A stretch of 64,000 bases of DNA from CAVXJN01 sp963773585 (GTDB lineage: Bacteria > Pseudomonadota > Gammaproteobacteria > JASBUN01): assembly GCA_963773585.1 (NCBI GenBank), contig CAVZBR010000006.1, positions 124,001-188,000 of the forward strand, given 5' to 3'. Under the pieces are notes generated by a model. That model was not told the DNA's origin. It ran no database searches and worked only from the letters and a program-made list of their open reading frames with translations. The translations under genes were made by a program, and so were the position numbers. Shown in pieces: positions 16,405 through 25,374 of the stretch (positions within the stretch are counted from its first letter, which is position 1; each line of letters begins with the position of its first letter).

Positions 16405-18063
16405 TCAGCGATCACCGATACGTCCAATGTAGGCCAGGTAGTTGTTGATCAGCTGGTTGGTGGAAGCGTCGTGATCTGCCACTTCGCGATCGCCGTCGAG
16501 CTCCGGCAAAATCTTCGACGCCAATTGTTTGCCCAGTTCGACGCCCCACTGATCGAAAGAGTTGATTTCCCACAGCACGCCTTGTACGAAGATTTTATGT
16601 TCATACAAGGCGATCAGCATGCCCAGGTTGTGCGGCGTGATCTTATCGACCAACAACGTGTTGCTGGGGCGGTTGCCCGGAAAAACCTTGTGGGGCAGCA
16701 ACTGCTCGGCGGCGGCGCCGCGCATGCCGGCAGCGTCCAACTCGCTGCGCACCTCAGCTTCCGTCTTGCCGCGCATCAGCGCTTCACTCTGGGCGAAGGC
16801 GTTGGCGAGCAACAACGCATGGTGCCTGCCGAGCGGGTGGTGGGAAGTCAGCGGTACGATGAAATCCACCGGCACCAGGCGGGTTCCCTGATGAATCAGT
16901 TGATAGAAGGCATGCTGACCGTTGGTCCCCGGCTCCCCCCAGATGATGGGCCCGGTTTGATAGTCCACCACCCGTCCCGAACGACTGATGCGCTTGCCGT
17001 TGCTCTCCATGTCGCCCTGCTGCAAATAGGCCGGAAAGCGATGCAGATATTGATCGTATGGCAGAATAGCGTGACTGTGAGCGCCGAGAAAATTGCCGTA
17101 CCAGATCCCCAGCAGGGCGAGGATGACCGGCAAGTTGGTTTCCAGCGCCGCGGTTCTGAAATGTTCGTCCAGCGTATGAGCGCCGGCCAGCAGATCCTCG
17201 AACCGCTCGCTACCGATATACAGCGCGACGGACAGGCCGATCGCGGACCACAACGAGTAACGGCCCCCCACCCAGTCCCAGAATGGAAACATATTGCGGG
17301 TATCGATGCCGAAGGCGGCAACGGCTTCAGCATTGGTGGACATGGCGACAAAATGCCGTGCGATGTGGCGTTCATCGCCGGCCGCGTCCAGAAACCACTG
17401 ACGCGCGGTATGGGCGTTTGCCAATGTCTCCTGGGTGGTGAAGGTCTTCGAAGCGATCAGAAACAGCGTCGAAGCGGGATCGACATGTGCCAGCGCTTCG
17501 GCAATATGGCTGCCATCGACGTTGGAGACGAAATGCATGGTCAGACGGGGATGGCCATACGGGCGCAACGCTTCGCAGACCATCGCCGGCCCCAGGTCGG
17601 AGCCGCCGATGCCGATATTGACGATATCGGTGATCGGCTTGCCGGTATAACCGAGCCAATCGCCGTTTCGAACTCTCTCGCTGAAGCTGGCCATCTGCTC
17701 CAGCACGGCGTTGACGCCCGGCATGACGTCCTCGCCATCCACCAGGATGGGACGATTGCTACGGTTGCGCAGGGCGACGTGCAACACCGGCCGGTTTTCG
17801 GTGAAGTTGATCCGCTCACCGGCGAACATTCGCGCGCGCCAGCCCTCCACGTCCCGGTGCCGGGCCAGCTCGAACAACAATTCGACTGTTTCGTCGGTAA
17901 TACGATTTTTCGAGTAATCGAGAAACAGGCTATCGAGTCGGTGCGAATACCGCTGCGCACGATGCGGGTCCTGCGCAAACAAATCGCGCATCTGCACGTC
18001 GGCCATCGCAACGGCATGCAACTGCAACGCCTGCCATGCTGGGGATTGGGTAACGGACGACAC
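16405..18063 (-). CDS. pgi: Glucose-6-phosphate isomerase
   Basis: Pgi interconverts glucose 6-phosphate and fructose 6-phosphate. The 552-residue protein has the family signatures DWVGGRYSLWSAIGLSVAL and GVLWEINSFDQWGVELGK. The substrate-binding GIGGSDLGPAMVCEAL and the loop GNRPSNTLL are also present. Glu in QGDMESNGKR and Lys in the C-terminal signature are the expected catalytic residues. It is 71 bases downstream of zwf on the same strand, which fits a shared transcript feeding the pentose-phosphate branch and glycogen synthesis. Confidence 0.97.
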   Translation of the reverse strand: MSSVTQSPAWQALQLHAVAMADVQMRDLFAQDPHRAQRYSHRLDSLFLDYSKNRITDETVELLFELARHRDVEGWRARMFAGERINFTENRPVLHVALRNRSNRPILVDGEDVMPGVNAVLEQMASFSERVRNGDWLGYTGKPITDIVNIGIGGSDLGPAMVCEALRPYGHPRLTMHFVSNVDGSHIAEALAHVDPASTLFLIASKTFTTQETLANAHTARQWFLDAAGDERHIARHFVAMSTNAEAVAAFGIDTRNMFPFWDWVGGRYSLWSAIGLSVALYIGSERFEDLLAGAHTLDEHFRTAALETNLPVILALLGIWYGNFLGAHSHAILPYDQYLHRFPAYLQQGDMESNGKRISRSGRVVDYQTGPIIWGEPGTNGQHAFYQLIHQGTRLVPVDFIVPLTSHHPLGRHHALLLANAFAQSEALMRGKTEAEVRSELDAAGMRGAAAEQLLPHKVFPGNRPSNTLLVDKITPHNLGMLIALYEHKIFVQGVLWEINSFDQWGVELGKQLASKILPELDGDREVADHDASTNQLINNYLAYIGRIGDR

Positions 18064-18134
18064 AACCAGGTGCTCCCTGCAACCATCGATGAACGGCTGA
18101 CCAATAGCTCAGACCGCGGCTATCATGATCGCCC

Positions 18135-19619
18135 TTAGCGGTAGTCCTCGTCCAGCGTATTGCGCCAATATTGGTCGTCCCTGGCAAACAGCCGATTGCA
18201 CTCCCCCGGGCCCCAGGAGCCCGCCGGGTAACTGTGGATGAAATCGCGTTCCGTGGCCCAGACTTTCAGTATCGGATCCACCACTCGCCACGCCCACTCC
18301 ACCTCGTCATAGCGCAGGAACAGCGAATGATCGCCCTCTATGACATCCAACAACAGCGCTTCGTAGGCGTCCAGCGGCACATCCGCAAGAGCGCATGAAC
18401 TGGCGTCCAGGCGCGTCGTTTCGGTACGCATCTCCAAGCCATTCCGTTTTACTTGCAATTCCATGCGCAAGCACTCGTTGGGCTGGATATTGAGCAAGAT
18501 CCAATTCGGTTCGAGTTGGTCGATCGGTGTTTCGCGAAACAATTGTTGCGGGGGATGTTTGAAACGGATCGCCACCAGCGAGTTGTTCTGTGCCATGCGC
18601 TTGCCGGTGCGCACATAAAACGGCACGTTGCGCCAACGCCAGTTGTCGATAAAAAATTTCAACGCAGCGTAGGTTTCAGTGGTGCTGCGGCCGTCGACGC
18701 CGGGTTCTTCGAGGTAGCCGGCGACTTTTTCGTCGCCGACACTCCCGCGTCCGTATTGGGCGCGAAACGCATGGGCATGAACTGCACTTTGGGGAATCGG
18801 CCGAATCGAGCGCAGGACTTTGACTTTCTCGTCGCGCAGCGCCTCCGCGTCGAGGCTCGCCGGCGGCTCCATCGCCACCAGGGTCAGCAGCTGTAGCAAA
18901 TGGCTTTGCAGCATGTCGCGCAGAGCACCGGCGCCTTCATAGTAGGACGCCCGGTTTTCTATGCCCTGGCTTTCGGCATGCGTGATTTGTACGTGGTCAA
19001 CGTAATTCCGATTCCAGAGCGGCTCGAGCATGAGATTCGCAAAGCGAAACACGAGGATGTTTTGCACTGTACCTTTGCCGAGATAGTGGTCAATACGATA
19101 GATCTGCCCTTCTTCGAAACCCTCGTGCAATTGGCGGTCGAGCGACTGTGCACTTTCCAGGTCATATCCGAATGGTTTCTCCACCACCAGGCGACGCCAG
19201 CCCGACGTCTCTGAATTCAGCCCGGCCGCGGTCAGACGACTGCTGACCAGATCGAATTCGGCGGGACGTATCGCCAGGTAGAACACCGCATTGTCGGACA
19301 CGTCCGGCGCCGCCAACACTGCGGCGAGCTTCGTGAAAGCGTCGCTGTCGTCTATATCACCTTCGAAAAACCGCAAACGCGCGGCGAAAGTCGCGAACAC
19401 GCCATCCTCGAGGCCGCCTCGGACACGGCCGTTCAGCGCTTCGTATACCTTGATTCGCCATTGCTCGTCGCTCCAGTCCCGGCGGCCGAATCCGATCACG
19501 TGGAATTGCGCCGGCAGTCGACCGGCCCGTTCCAACTGGTACAACGCCGGTAGCAGCTTGTGAGTGGAAAGATTGCCGGCGGCGCCGAAAATGACGAACG
19601 TACAGGGATCCAGCATCAT
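18135..19619 (-). CDS. zwf: Glucose-6-phosphate 1-dehydrogenase
   Basis: Zwf oxidises glucose 6-phosphate to 6-phosphogluconolactone, producing NADPH and feeding the pentose-phosphate or Entner-Doudoroff routes. The 494-residue protein has the dinucleotide motif FGAAGNLSTHKLLPALY near the N-terminus and VVEKPFGYDLESAQ. The active-site signature RIDHYLGKGTVQN contains the catalytic His and Lys. In most homologues the residue after that Lys is Glu (DHYLGKE); here it is Gly. It starts six bases after the gnd stop, so the two are co-transcribed. Confidence 0.96.
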   Translation of the reverse strand: MMLDPCTFVIFGAAGNLSTHKLLPALYQLERAGRLPAQFHVIGFGRRDWSDEQWRIKVYEALNGRVRGGLEDGVFATFAARLRFFEGDIDDSDAFTKLAAVLAAPDVSDNAVFYLAIRPAEFDLVSSRLTAAGLNSETSGWRRLVVEKPFGYDLESAQSLDRQLHEGFEEGQIYRIDHYLGKGTVQNILVFRFANLMLEPLWNRNYVDHVQITHAESQGIENRASYYEGAGALRDMLQSHLLQLLTLVAMEPPASLDAEALRDEKVKVLRSIRPIPQSAVHAHAFRAQYGRGSVGDEKVAGYLEEPGVDGRSTTETYAALKFFIDNWRWRNVPFYVRTGKRMAQNNSLVAIRFKHPPQQLFRETPIDQLEPNWILLNIQPNECLRMELQVKRNGLEMRTETTRLDASSCALADVPLDAYEALLLDVIEGDHSLFLRYDEVEWAWRVVDPILKVWATERDFIHSYPAGSWGPGECNRLFARDDQYWRNTLDEDYR

Positions 19620-19625
19620 CGTTCC

Positions 19626-20540
19626 TCAGTGGCCGGGCTTCTTGATTTCATGACCCCCGAAGGCGTTGCGCATGGTCGCCAGCAGACGATTGCCGTAGCC
19701 CTGTTGATCCTGGCTCGCGAAACGCATCTGCAAAGCCAGGCTGATGACCGGAACGGCGATCCCTTGGTCCACCGACTCCTGCACCGTCCAGCGCCCTTCT
19801 CCGGAATCCGGCACATAGGGCGCCACCTGCTCGAGGGTCTGGTCGGCCTGCAGCGCTTGGGCGGTCAAGTCCAGCAGCCAGCTGCGAACCACTGAACCGT
19901 GGCGCCAAAGCTCGGCGATTTGGGCCAGGTCGAGATCGAGTTCCTGCTTGCTCCGCAACAGATCGAAACCCTCGGCCATCGCTTGCATCATGCCGTATTC
20001 GATGCCGTTGTGGATCATCTTCGTATAATGGCCGGCGCCGACCGGGCCCACATGCGCCCATCCTCGATCAGCCGCCGGCGCCAACACCTTGAGCGCCGGC
20101 TCCAGCAATGACACGGCCTCCTGCACGCCGCCCACCATCAGGCAATAACCGCCTTCGAGGCCCCAGATGCCTCCGGAGGTTCCGGCGTCGATGAAGTGAA
20201 AGCCGCGCGCGGCCAGCTCGGTGCCGCGGCGCTGGCTGTCGTGGTAGTTGGCGTTGCCGCCGTCCACCAACACATCGCCTTGCTGCAATTCACCGGTCAA
20301 TTGCTCGATGGTGCGCTCTGTGATCTCGCCTGCCGGCAGCATCAGCCACACGACCCGCGGCGGCTGCAGTTCCGCCACCAGGTCCGCAATGGACCCGGCG
20401 GCGATCATCCCCTCTTGCTCGGCGAGTTGCTGGCTGACCCGTTGCGTACGGTTGTATCCGACCACTTCGATGCCGCCGCGGCGCAAGCGCCGCGCCATAT
20501 TCGCGCCCATGCGGCCAAGACCTATCATTCCAAGTTTCAT
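19626..20540 (-). CDS. gnd: 6-phosphogluconate dehydrogenase, short decarboxylating form
   Basis: This enzyme converts 6-phosphogluconate to ribulose 5-phosphate and CO2. At 304 residues it belongs to the short, often NAD-preferring family (GntZ/YqeC-like) rather than the 470-residue E. coli Gnd. The N-terminal Rossmann motif is GMIGLGRMGANMARRL, the substrate motif is DAGTSGGIWGLEGGYCLMVGG-like (split across residues 115-135), and the catalytic Lys lies in GHYTKMIHNGIEYGMMQ. It is the first gene of the minus-strand gnd-zwf-pgi set and is divergent from glgA. Confidence 0.93.
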   Translation of the reverse strand: MKLGMIGLGRMGANMARRLRRGGIEVVGYNRTQRVSQQLAEQEGMIAAGSIADLVAELQPPRVVWLMLPAGEITERTIEQLTGELQQGDVLVDGGNANYHDSQRRGTELAARGFHFIDAGTSGGIWGLEGGYCLMVGGVQEAVSLLEPALKVLAPAADRGWAHVGPVGAGHYTKMIHNGIEYGMMQAMAEGFDLLRSKQELDLDLAQIAELWRHGSVVRSWLLDLTAQALQADQTLEQVAPYVPDSGEGRWTVQESVDQGIAVPVISLALQMRFASQDQQGYGNRLLATMRNAFGGHEIKKPGH

Positions 20541-20564
20541 TTCGGTAACGATCCTTTTCTACGC

Positions 20565-20578
20565 TTGCGAGCTCGCAA
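20565..20578. promoter_or_regulatory. 14-bp palindrome, candidate operator
   Basis: TTGCGAGCTCGCAA is a perfect palindrome located in the 118-base divergent region between the starts of gnd and glgA. Its position, 25 bases upstream of gnd and 81 bases upstream of glgA, would allow a dimeric regulator to act on both transcripts. No regulator gene is adjacent, so the identity is unknown. Confidence 0.35.
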
Positions 20579-20658
20579 ATTGCAGGGCAAGTATAGTCCC
20601 GGTGGCGAAGCCTCATGCACGGTGCATTCACGGGCAAACAACTCCATAATAGGCGCAG

Positions 20659-22173
20659 ATGAAAACACCCTCGGGGGCCAACTTGAAAATTCTGTTCGCC
20701 AGCAGCGAAGCGCAACCATTGGTCAAAACCGGCGGCCTGGCGGACGTGAGCGGTAGCTTACCGGAGGCGTTGAAGAAACTCGGTCACGATGTACGCCTGG
20801 TCCTGCCCAATTACCGCGGGGTCGCCGAAATGGCGGGCAGGCTCAGTGTAGCCACGGAACTCAGCCTGCCGGGAGGCGAACAATCCGTGCGGCTGTTGCG
20901 CGGCACCCTGCCCGGCAGCGAAGTGACATTGTACCTGGTGGATTCACCCCGTCATTTCGACCGGCCCGGGGGACCGTATTCCAATGCTGACGGCGTCGAT
21001 TGGCCCGACAACGCCGAGCGCTTTGCGCTGTTCGCCCGCGCCGTGCAAGCCATCGCCCAAGGGCGCGCCGAACCGGATTGGAAACCGGAAGTCGTACACT
21101 GCAATGATTGGCAGACCGGTCTGGTGCCAGCGTTGCTGGCGCAGGAAACGCAGCGTCCGGCAACCATATTCACCGTTCACAACCTCGCCTACCAGGGTCT
21201 TTTTCCGTGGACCACGTTCCAGACCTTGGGACTGCCGTACGATCTCTGGGCCATGGACGCCATGGAATTCTATGGCAAGTTTTCTTTCATCAAAGGCGGC
21301 CTGGCATTCGCAGACCGGCTATCCACCGTCAGCGCCACCTATGCGGCGGAAATCCGCACGCCGCAGTTCGGTTGTGGCCTGCACGACGTACTGGAGCAAC
21401 GGGCCGAGCATCTGCGCGGAATTCTCAACGGCGTGGATTACAGCAGCTGGGATCCCCGCAATGACCCGCGGATCCCCCATCACTACAGCAACAATAGCCT
21501 CGGTGACAAAGCCCGCAACAAAGCGCCGTTGCTGCGACGCTTCGGCATGCAACGCGAGCACGATGTGCCGGTCATCGGCATGGTGGGCAGACTCGTGGAG
21601 CAAAAAGGAATCGACCTTGTGCTCGGCTGCCTCGAGCGCTTGCTCTCCCAGCCGGTGCAGATGGTCGTGCTCGGCAGTGGTCAGAATCTGTACGAACAAG
21701 CGCTGCTCTCCGCTGCGAAGCGGCACGACAACCTTGGCGTTCACATCGGCTATGACGAGGATCTCGCCCATTTGATCGAAGCCGGCGCAGACTTGTTTCT
21801 CATGCCTTCGCGCTTCGAACCCTGCGGTTTGAACCAGATGTACAGTCTGCGCTACGGCACCGTGCCCGTCGTGCGGCGCACCGGTGGCCTGGCCGACACG
21901 GTCACCGATGCCGACCTCGCCAACTTGCGCCAGCGCAGCGCTACGGGTTTCGTATTCGACGACGATACACCGCAAGCGCTGTATGACACCCTGCAGCGGG
22001 CGCTGACGCTCTATACGGCACGGCCCACATGGCGAGAGTTGATGCATGCGGGAATGCGACAGGATTTCAGCTGGCGTCACAGTGCCGAACAGTATCTGGA
22101 ACTCTACCAGGATGCGATTCGCTCACCACGGCCGAAAACCGCGGCAGATGCCGTCACCGCGCAAAACATTTGA
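20659..22173 (+). CDS. glgA: Glycogen synthase (ADP-glucose type)
   Basis: GlgA is a GT5 glycosyltransferase that extends alpha-1,4-glucan from ADP-glucose. The 504-residue protein has the ADP-glucose binding motif KTGGLADVSGSLP near residue 24-36 and the VHCNDWQTGLVPALL segment. It also has TVHNLAYQGLFPW and the C-terminal GT-B signature PSRFEPCGLNQMYSLRYGT with the catalytic Glu. The ATG at 20659 gives MKTPSGANLKILFASSEAQP; the first nine residues are an extension relative to the usual start. No other glg gene is adjacent. Confidence 0.96.
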   Translation: MKTPSGANLKILFASSEAQPLVKTGGLADVSGSLPEALKKLGHDVRLVLPNYRGVAEMAGRLSVATELSLPGGEQSVRLLRGTLPGSEVTLYLVDSPRHFDRPGGPYSNADGVDWPDNAERFALFARAVQAIAQGRAEPDWKPEVVHCNDWQTGLVPALLAQETQRPATIFTVHNLAYQGLFPWTTFQTLGLPYDLWAMDAMEFYGKFSFIKGGLAFADRLSTVSATYAAEIRTPQFGCGLHDVLEQRAEHLRGILNGVDYSSWDPRNDPRIPHHYSNNSLGDKARNKAPLLRRFGMQREHDVPVIGMVGRLVEQKGIDLVLGCLERLLSQPVQMVVLGSGQNLYEQALLSAAKRHDNLGVHIGYDEDLAHLIEAGADLFLMPSRFEPCGLNQMYSLRYGTVPVVRRTGGLADTVTDADLANLRQRSATGFVFDDDTPQALYDTLQRALTLYTARPTWRELMHAGMRQDFSWRHSAEQYLELYQDAIRSPRPKTAADAVTAQNI

Positions 22174-22228
22174 ACCCGGGAATGTCAATAGCTACTGAAA
22201 AATACGCCATTTACTGCGCCGCACACGC

Positions 22229-22234
22229 TATAAT
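22229..22234 (+). promoter_or_regulatory. Candidate -10 box of ppc promoter
   Basis: A perfect TATAAT lies 147 bases before the ppc ATG in the 208-base glgA-ppc spacer. The sequence 17 bases upstream (GCCATT) is a poor -35, so activation or an extended element may be needed. The long leader that would result (about 140 bases) holds no recognised riboswitch. Confidence 0.4.
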
Positions 22235-22381
22235 CTCGCCTCCTTCGGGTATCCGCAGACACACGGTGGCGGCTCGGCACTTCTGAGTTCCCAGCGCGGT
22301 CACCCTCCTGAAAGCTTGAACAACCAGCTGCCTGAATAGGCGGCGCGCTTTGTCACGAGCGCCAAGCCACGGACTGACGCG

Positions 22382-25204
22382 ATGATCAAACATAAAATGC
22401 CATTGACCCAACCACGCGACAAAGAATTGCGCGCTCAGGTAAAACTGTTCGGCAATCTATTGGGCGAAGTGCTGCGCGACCATGCCGGCGATCATGTGCT
22501 CGCAGCCGTGGAAACGTTGCGCAAGGGTTACATCCGATTGCGCACCGCCGACAACCCCAAGGCCCGCGCCAAACTCGATGCAATGATCGCCAAGTTGGAT
22601 CCCGAAACCACGACCCATGTGCTGCGTGCCTTCAGCACATACTTCAGTCTGGTGAATATCGCCGAGGAGGCGTTCCACCACCGCCAGCGGCGGCGCCAGG
22701 CGCGGGTCGGCGAACCGTTGTGGACCGGATCGTTCAGCGACACATTGGGCAAATTCCAGCAGGAGAGCCTTACGCCGCACGATCTGCAGCGGTTGGTCGA
22801 CAAACTGACTTACATTCCGGTATTCACCGCGCACCCGACCGAAGCCAAGCGCCGCACCATCCTCGAGTCGCTGCGCCGCATTTTCGTCACCAGTGAACGC
22901 CTGCAGGAAAGCCGCCTGAGCCGCGCCGAACGCGACGAAGTGATGCAACGGATCAAGAATGAAATCCAGATCCTCTGGAAGACCGACGAAGTCCGCATCC
23001 ACCGCCCGCAGGTACGAGACGAAATACGCAACGGTCTGTTTTACTTCCGTGAATGCTTGTTCGAAGCCGTGCCCTCGGTCTATCGCTACTTCGAACGCGC
23101 GGTCGCACTCAATTATGGCCGTGATGACGAGGGACGCCCGGCCGTGACCGTGCCGAGTTTTCTCAAGTTCGGCTCCTGGATCGGCGGCGATCGTGACGGC
23201 AATCCTTTCGTCCGCCCCGAGACAACGGAAATGGCGGTTCGCATGCATACGCGCGAAGCCGTCGCCTACTATTTGCAGCAATTGAACATGCTCAGCCGGG
23301 TACTCACCTATTCCAGCAACCTGGTGGAACCCTCTCAGGAGCTGCTCGACAGCATCGCCGACGACGAGCAATTGTGCGAAAAGGCATTCGCCGACAAGCC
23401 CCATCAATTCAGCCACGAACCCTATCGCCGCAAGCTGGCGCTGATGAGTTATCGCCTGGAACGCAACCTGCGGGTAGTGGGCAAGCGACTGGACGGCGAG
23501 GCGGTACGCACGCCGAAAACCGCCTATCCGTCCGAAGCGGATTTCCTCAAGGATCTCGGCTGCATCCAGGATTCGTTGATCTCCCACGGCGATCGCAACA
23601 TCGCGGAAGGCAAGCTCAAGGACCTGATTCGAGTCGTGGAAACGTTCGGTTTTTATCTGGTGCAGTTGGATCTACGTCAGGAATCGTCGCGGCATACCGA
23701 GGCCGTGGCGGAAATCATGGCCGCGGTTGGCCTCGGCGACTATGCCCGGCTCGACGAGACCCAGCGCCTGCAGGCGCTCGCGGACGGACTTTCCGCTCCT
23801 TCGTTGCCGACGTTGAATGTCGAGAAACTTTCGGAATCGACCCAAGAGACCTTAGCTGTACTGGATGTCATGGCGCGCATGCGCCGTGAAGTCAGCCCGA
23901 AGGCATTCGGGAATTACGTCATCTCCATGACCCATGCAGCCAGCCACATTATGGAAGTCATGTACCTGGCGCGCTTTTCGGGGCTGGCCGGTCCGACCGA
24001 AGATGGCTGGTATTGCGAAATCCGTATTTCGCCACTGTTCGAAACCATCGAGGACCTGGAGCACGTGGAAACCGTGCTCACCCAGCTCCTGGACAACCAG
24101 GTGTACGCCGCGCTCCTCAAGACGTCCGGCAATGTCCAGGAAGTGATGCTCGGCTATTCCGATTCCTGCAAGGACGGCGGCATCCTCGCTTCGGCATGGA
24201 ACCTGTACGAAGCCCAGAAACAAATTATCGCGCTGACCGACGCCCGCGGCATCGAATGTCGGCTGTTCCATGGCCGCGGCGGAACCGTGGGCCGGGGCGG
24301 CGGTCCGACTCACGAGTCGATCACCGCGCAGCCCCCTGCCACCGTCCACGGCCAGATCAAGTTCACCGAACAGGGTGAAGTATTGTCCTACAAGTATTCC
24401 AATGTCGAGACAGCGGTCTACGAACTGAGTATGGGCACGACTGGCTTGCTGAAAGCAAGTCGCTGCATCGTCCAGCCGCCGGAACCGGACCGAAACGATT
24501 ACATGGGGATTCTCGACGAACTGACGCGAACCGGTGAACAGGCGTATCGGGATTTGACGGACCGTACGCCGTCGTTTCTGGATTACTTCTACGAAGCCAC
24601 CCCCGTGTCCGAAATCGGCCTGTTGAACATCGGCTCGCGACCGTCGCATCGCAAGAAATCGGATCGCTCCAAGTCCTCGGTACGAGCGATTCCTTGGGTT
24701 TTCGGCTGGGCGCAATCGCGGCACACGATTCCCGCCTGGTTCGGAATCGGCGCCGCACTCGATCAGTGGCGCGGCGGCGATCCCGGACGCTTGGCGAAAT
24801 TGCAGACCATGTACCGCGAATGGCCGTTTTTCCGTACTTTGCTTTCCAACGCCCAGATGGCGCTGTTCAAAGCCGAAATGGAAATCGCCCGGGAATATTC
24901 GCGGCTGTGCCACGATGCCGAAGTGCGCGAAGAAGTGTTCAACTGCATCCGCACCGAATACCAGCGCACGGTCACCCAGGTACTCAATGTTGCCGACGCC
25001 ACCGGCCTGCTGCAGGAAAATCCGCCTTTGGCGTTATCCCTGTCGCGGCGCGATCCGTATCTCGACCCGCTCAACCACATTCAGATCCAATTGCTCAAAC
25101 GTCTGCGTCAGGAGCAGGAACAAGGCATCGAAGACTCGGTTTGGCGCGACCCGATGCTGCGCTCCATCAACGCCATCGCCTCCGGCATGCGCAACACGGG
25201 CTGA
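22382..25204 (+). CDS. ppc: Phosphoenolpyruvate carboxylase
   Basis: Ppc carboxylates PEP to oxaloacetate to refill the TCA cycle. The 940-residue length is normal for a tetrameric bacterial enzyme. The first active-site signature with the catalytic His is in FTAHPTEAKRRT. GSWIGGDRDGNPFV follows, then GYSDSCKDGGILAS, and the glycine-rich loop FHGRGGTVGRGGGPTHES. The C-terminus ends ...GMRNTG, as the family requires for catalysis. The ATG at 22382 is the first in frame; an internal Met at codon 6 (MPLTQPRDKELR) is an alternative start. An inverted-repeat element begins seven bases after the stop. Confidence 0.97.
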   Translation: MIKHKMPLTQPRDKELRAQVKLFGNLLGEVLRDHAGDHVLAAVETLRKGYIRLRTADNPKARAKLDAMIAKLDPETTTHVLRAFSTYFSLVNIAEEAFHHRQRRRQARVGEPLWTGSFSDTLGKFQQESLTPHDLQRLVDKLTYIPVFTAHPTEAKRRTILESLRRIFVTSERLQESRLSRAERDEVMQRIKNEIQILWKTDEVRIHRPQVRDEIRNGLFYFRECLFEAVPSVYRYFERAVALNYGRDDEGRPAVTVPSFLKFGSWIGGDRDGNPFVRPETTEMAVRMHTREAVAYYLQQLNMLSRVLTYSSNLVEPSQELLDSIADDEQLCEKAFADKPHQFSHEPYRRKLALMSYRLERNLRVVGKRLDGEAVRTPKTAYPSEADFLKDLGCIQDSLISHGDRNIAEGKLKDLIRVVETFGFYLVQLDLRQESSRHTEAVAEIMAAVGLGDYARLDETQRLQALADGLSAPSLPTLNVEKLSESTQETLAVLDVMARMRREVSPKAFGNYVISMTHAASHIMEVMYLARFSGLAGPTEDGWYCEIRISPLFETIEDLEHVETVLTQLLDNQVYAALLKTSGNVQEVMLGYSDSCKDGGILASAWNLYEAQKQIIALTDARGIECRLFHGRGGTVGRGGGPTHESITAQPPATVHGQIKFTEQGEVLSYKYSNVETAVYELSMGTTGLLKASRCIVQPPEPDRNDYMGILDELTRTGEQAYRDLTDRTPSFLDYFYEATPVSEIGLLNIGSRPSHRKKSDRSKSSVRAIPWVFGWAQSRHTIPAWFGIGAALDQWRGGDPGRLAKLQTMYREWPFFRTLLSNAQMALFKAEMEIAREYSRLCHDAEVREEVFNCIRTEYQRTVTQVLNVADATGLLQENPPLALSLSRRDPYLDPLNHIQIQLLKRLRQEQEQGIEDSVWRDPMLRSINAIASGMRNTG

Positions 25205-25211
25205 GGCACGC

Positions 25212-25374
25212 GGAGCCTGTCCGAGTCATCTGCGCGTCGCGAGGCGTGTGGGGTTTCGAGGCTAAATCTTCGATCGTTCGAGGAACATAGTGGGCGCTCT
25301 GTGACGAGAAGAATCGGAGATTTGGCCCGAAAGAATACCGCCGCAGTAGCGCCATGATTACTCGGACAGGCTCC
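25212..25374. mobile_element. MITE-like element with 19-bp terminal inverted repeats
   Basis: GGAGCCTGTCCGAGTCATC at 25212-25230 is matched in reverse complement by 25356-25374 with a single mismatch. The element is 163 bases long and fills the gap between ppc and the glycosyltransferase gene. It encodes no transposase, and short open frames across it are not convincing. No clear target duplication is seen at the ends. The right end meets the stop codon of the glycosyltransferase gene, so the insertion may have supplied or altered that stop. It could instead be a large bidirectional terminator hairpin, but the 125-base loop argues against this. Confidence 0.6.

Noticed and set aside
16276..18138. 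A long open frame of about 620 codons on the plus strand, opposite pgi
   Set aside because: It is the antisense of a well-conserved pgi gene and has no recognisable domain or ribosome site. GC-rich codon use leaves antisense frames open.
25205..25373. Short plus- and minus-strand frames across the inverted-repeat element
   Set aside because: They run through the element and its flanks with no domain, no ribosome site and no link to neighbours.
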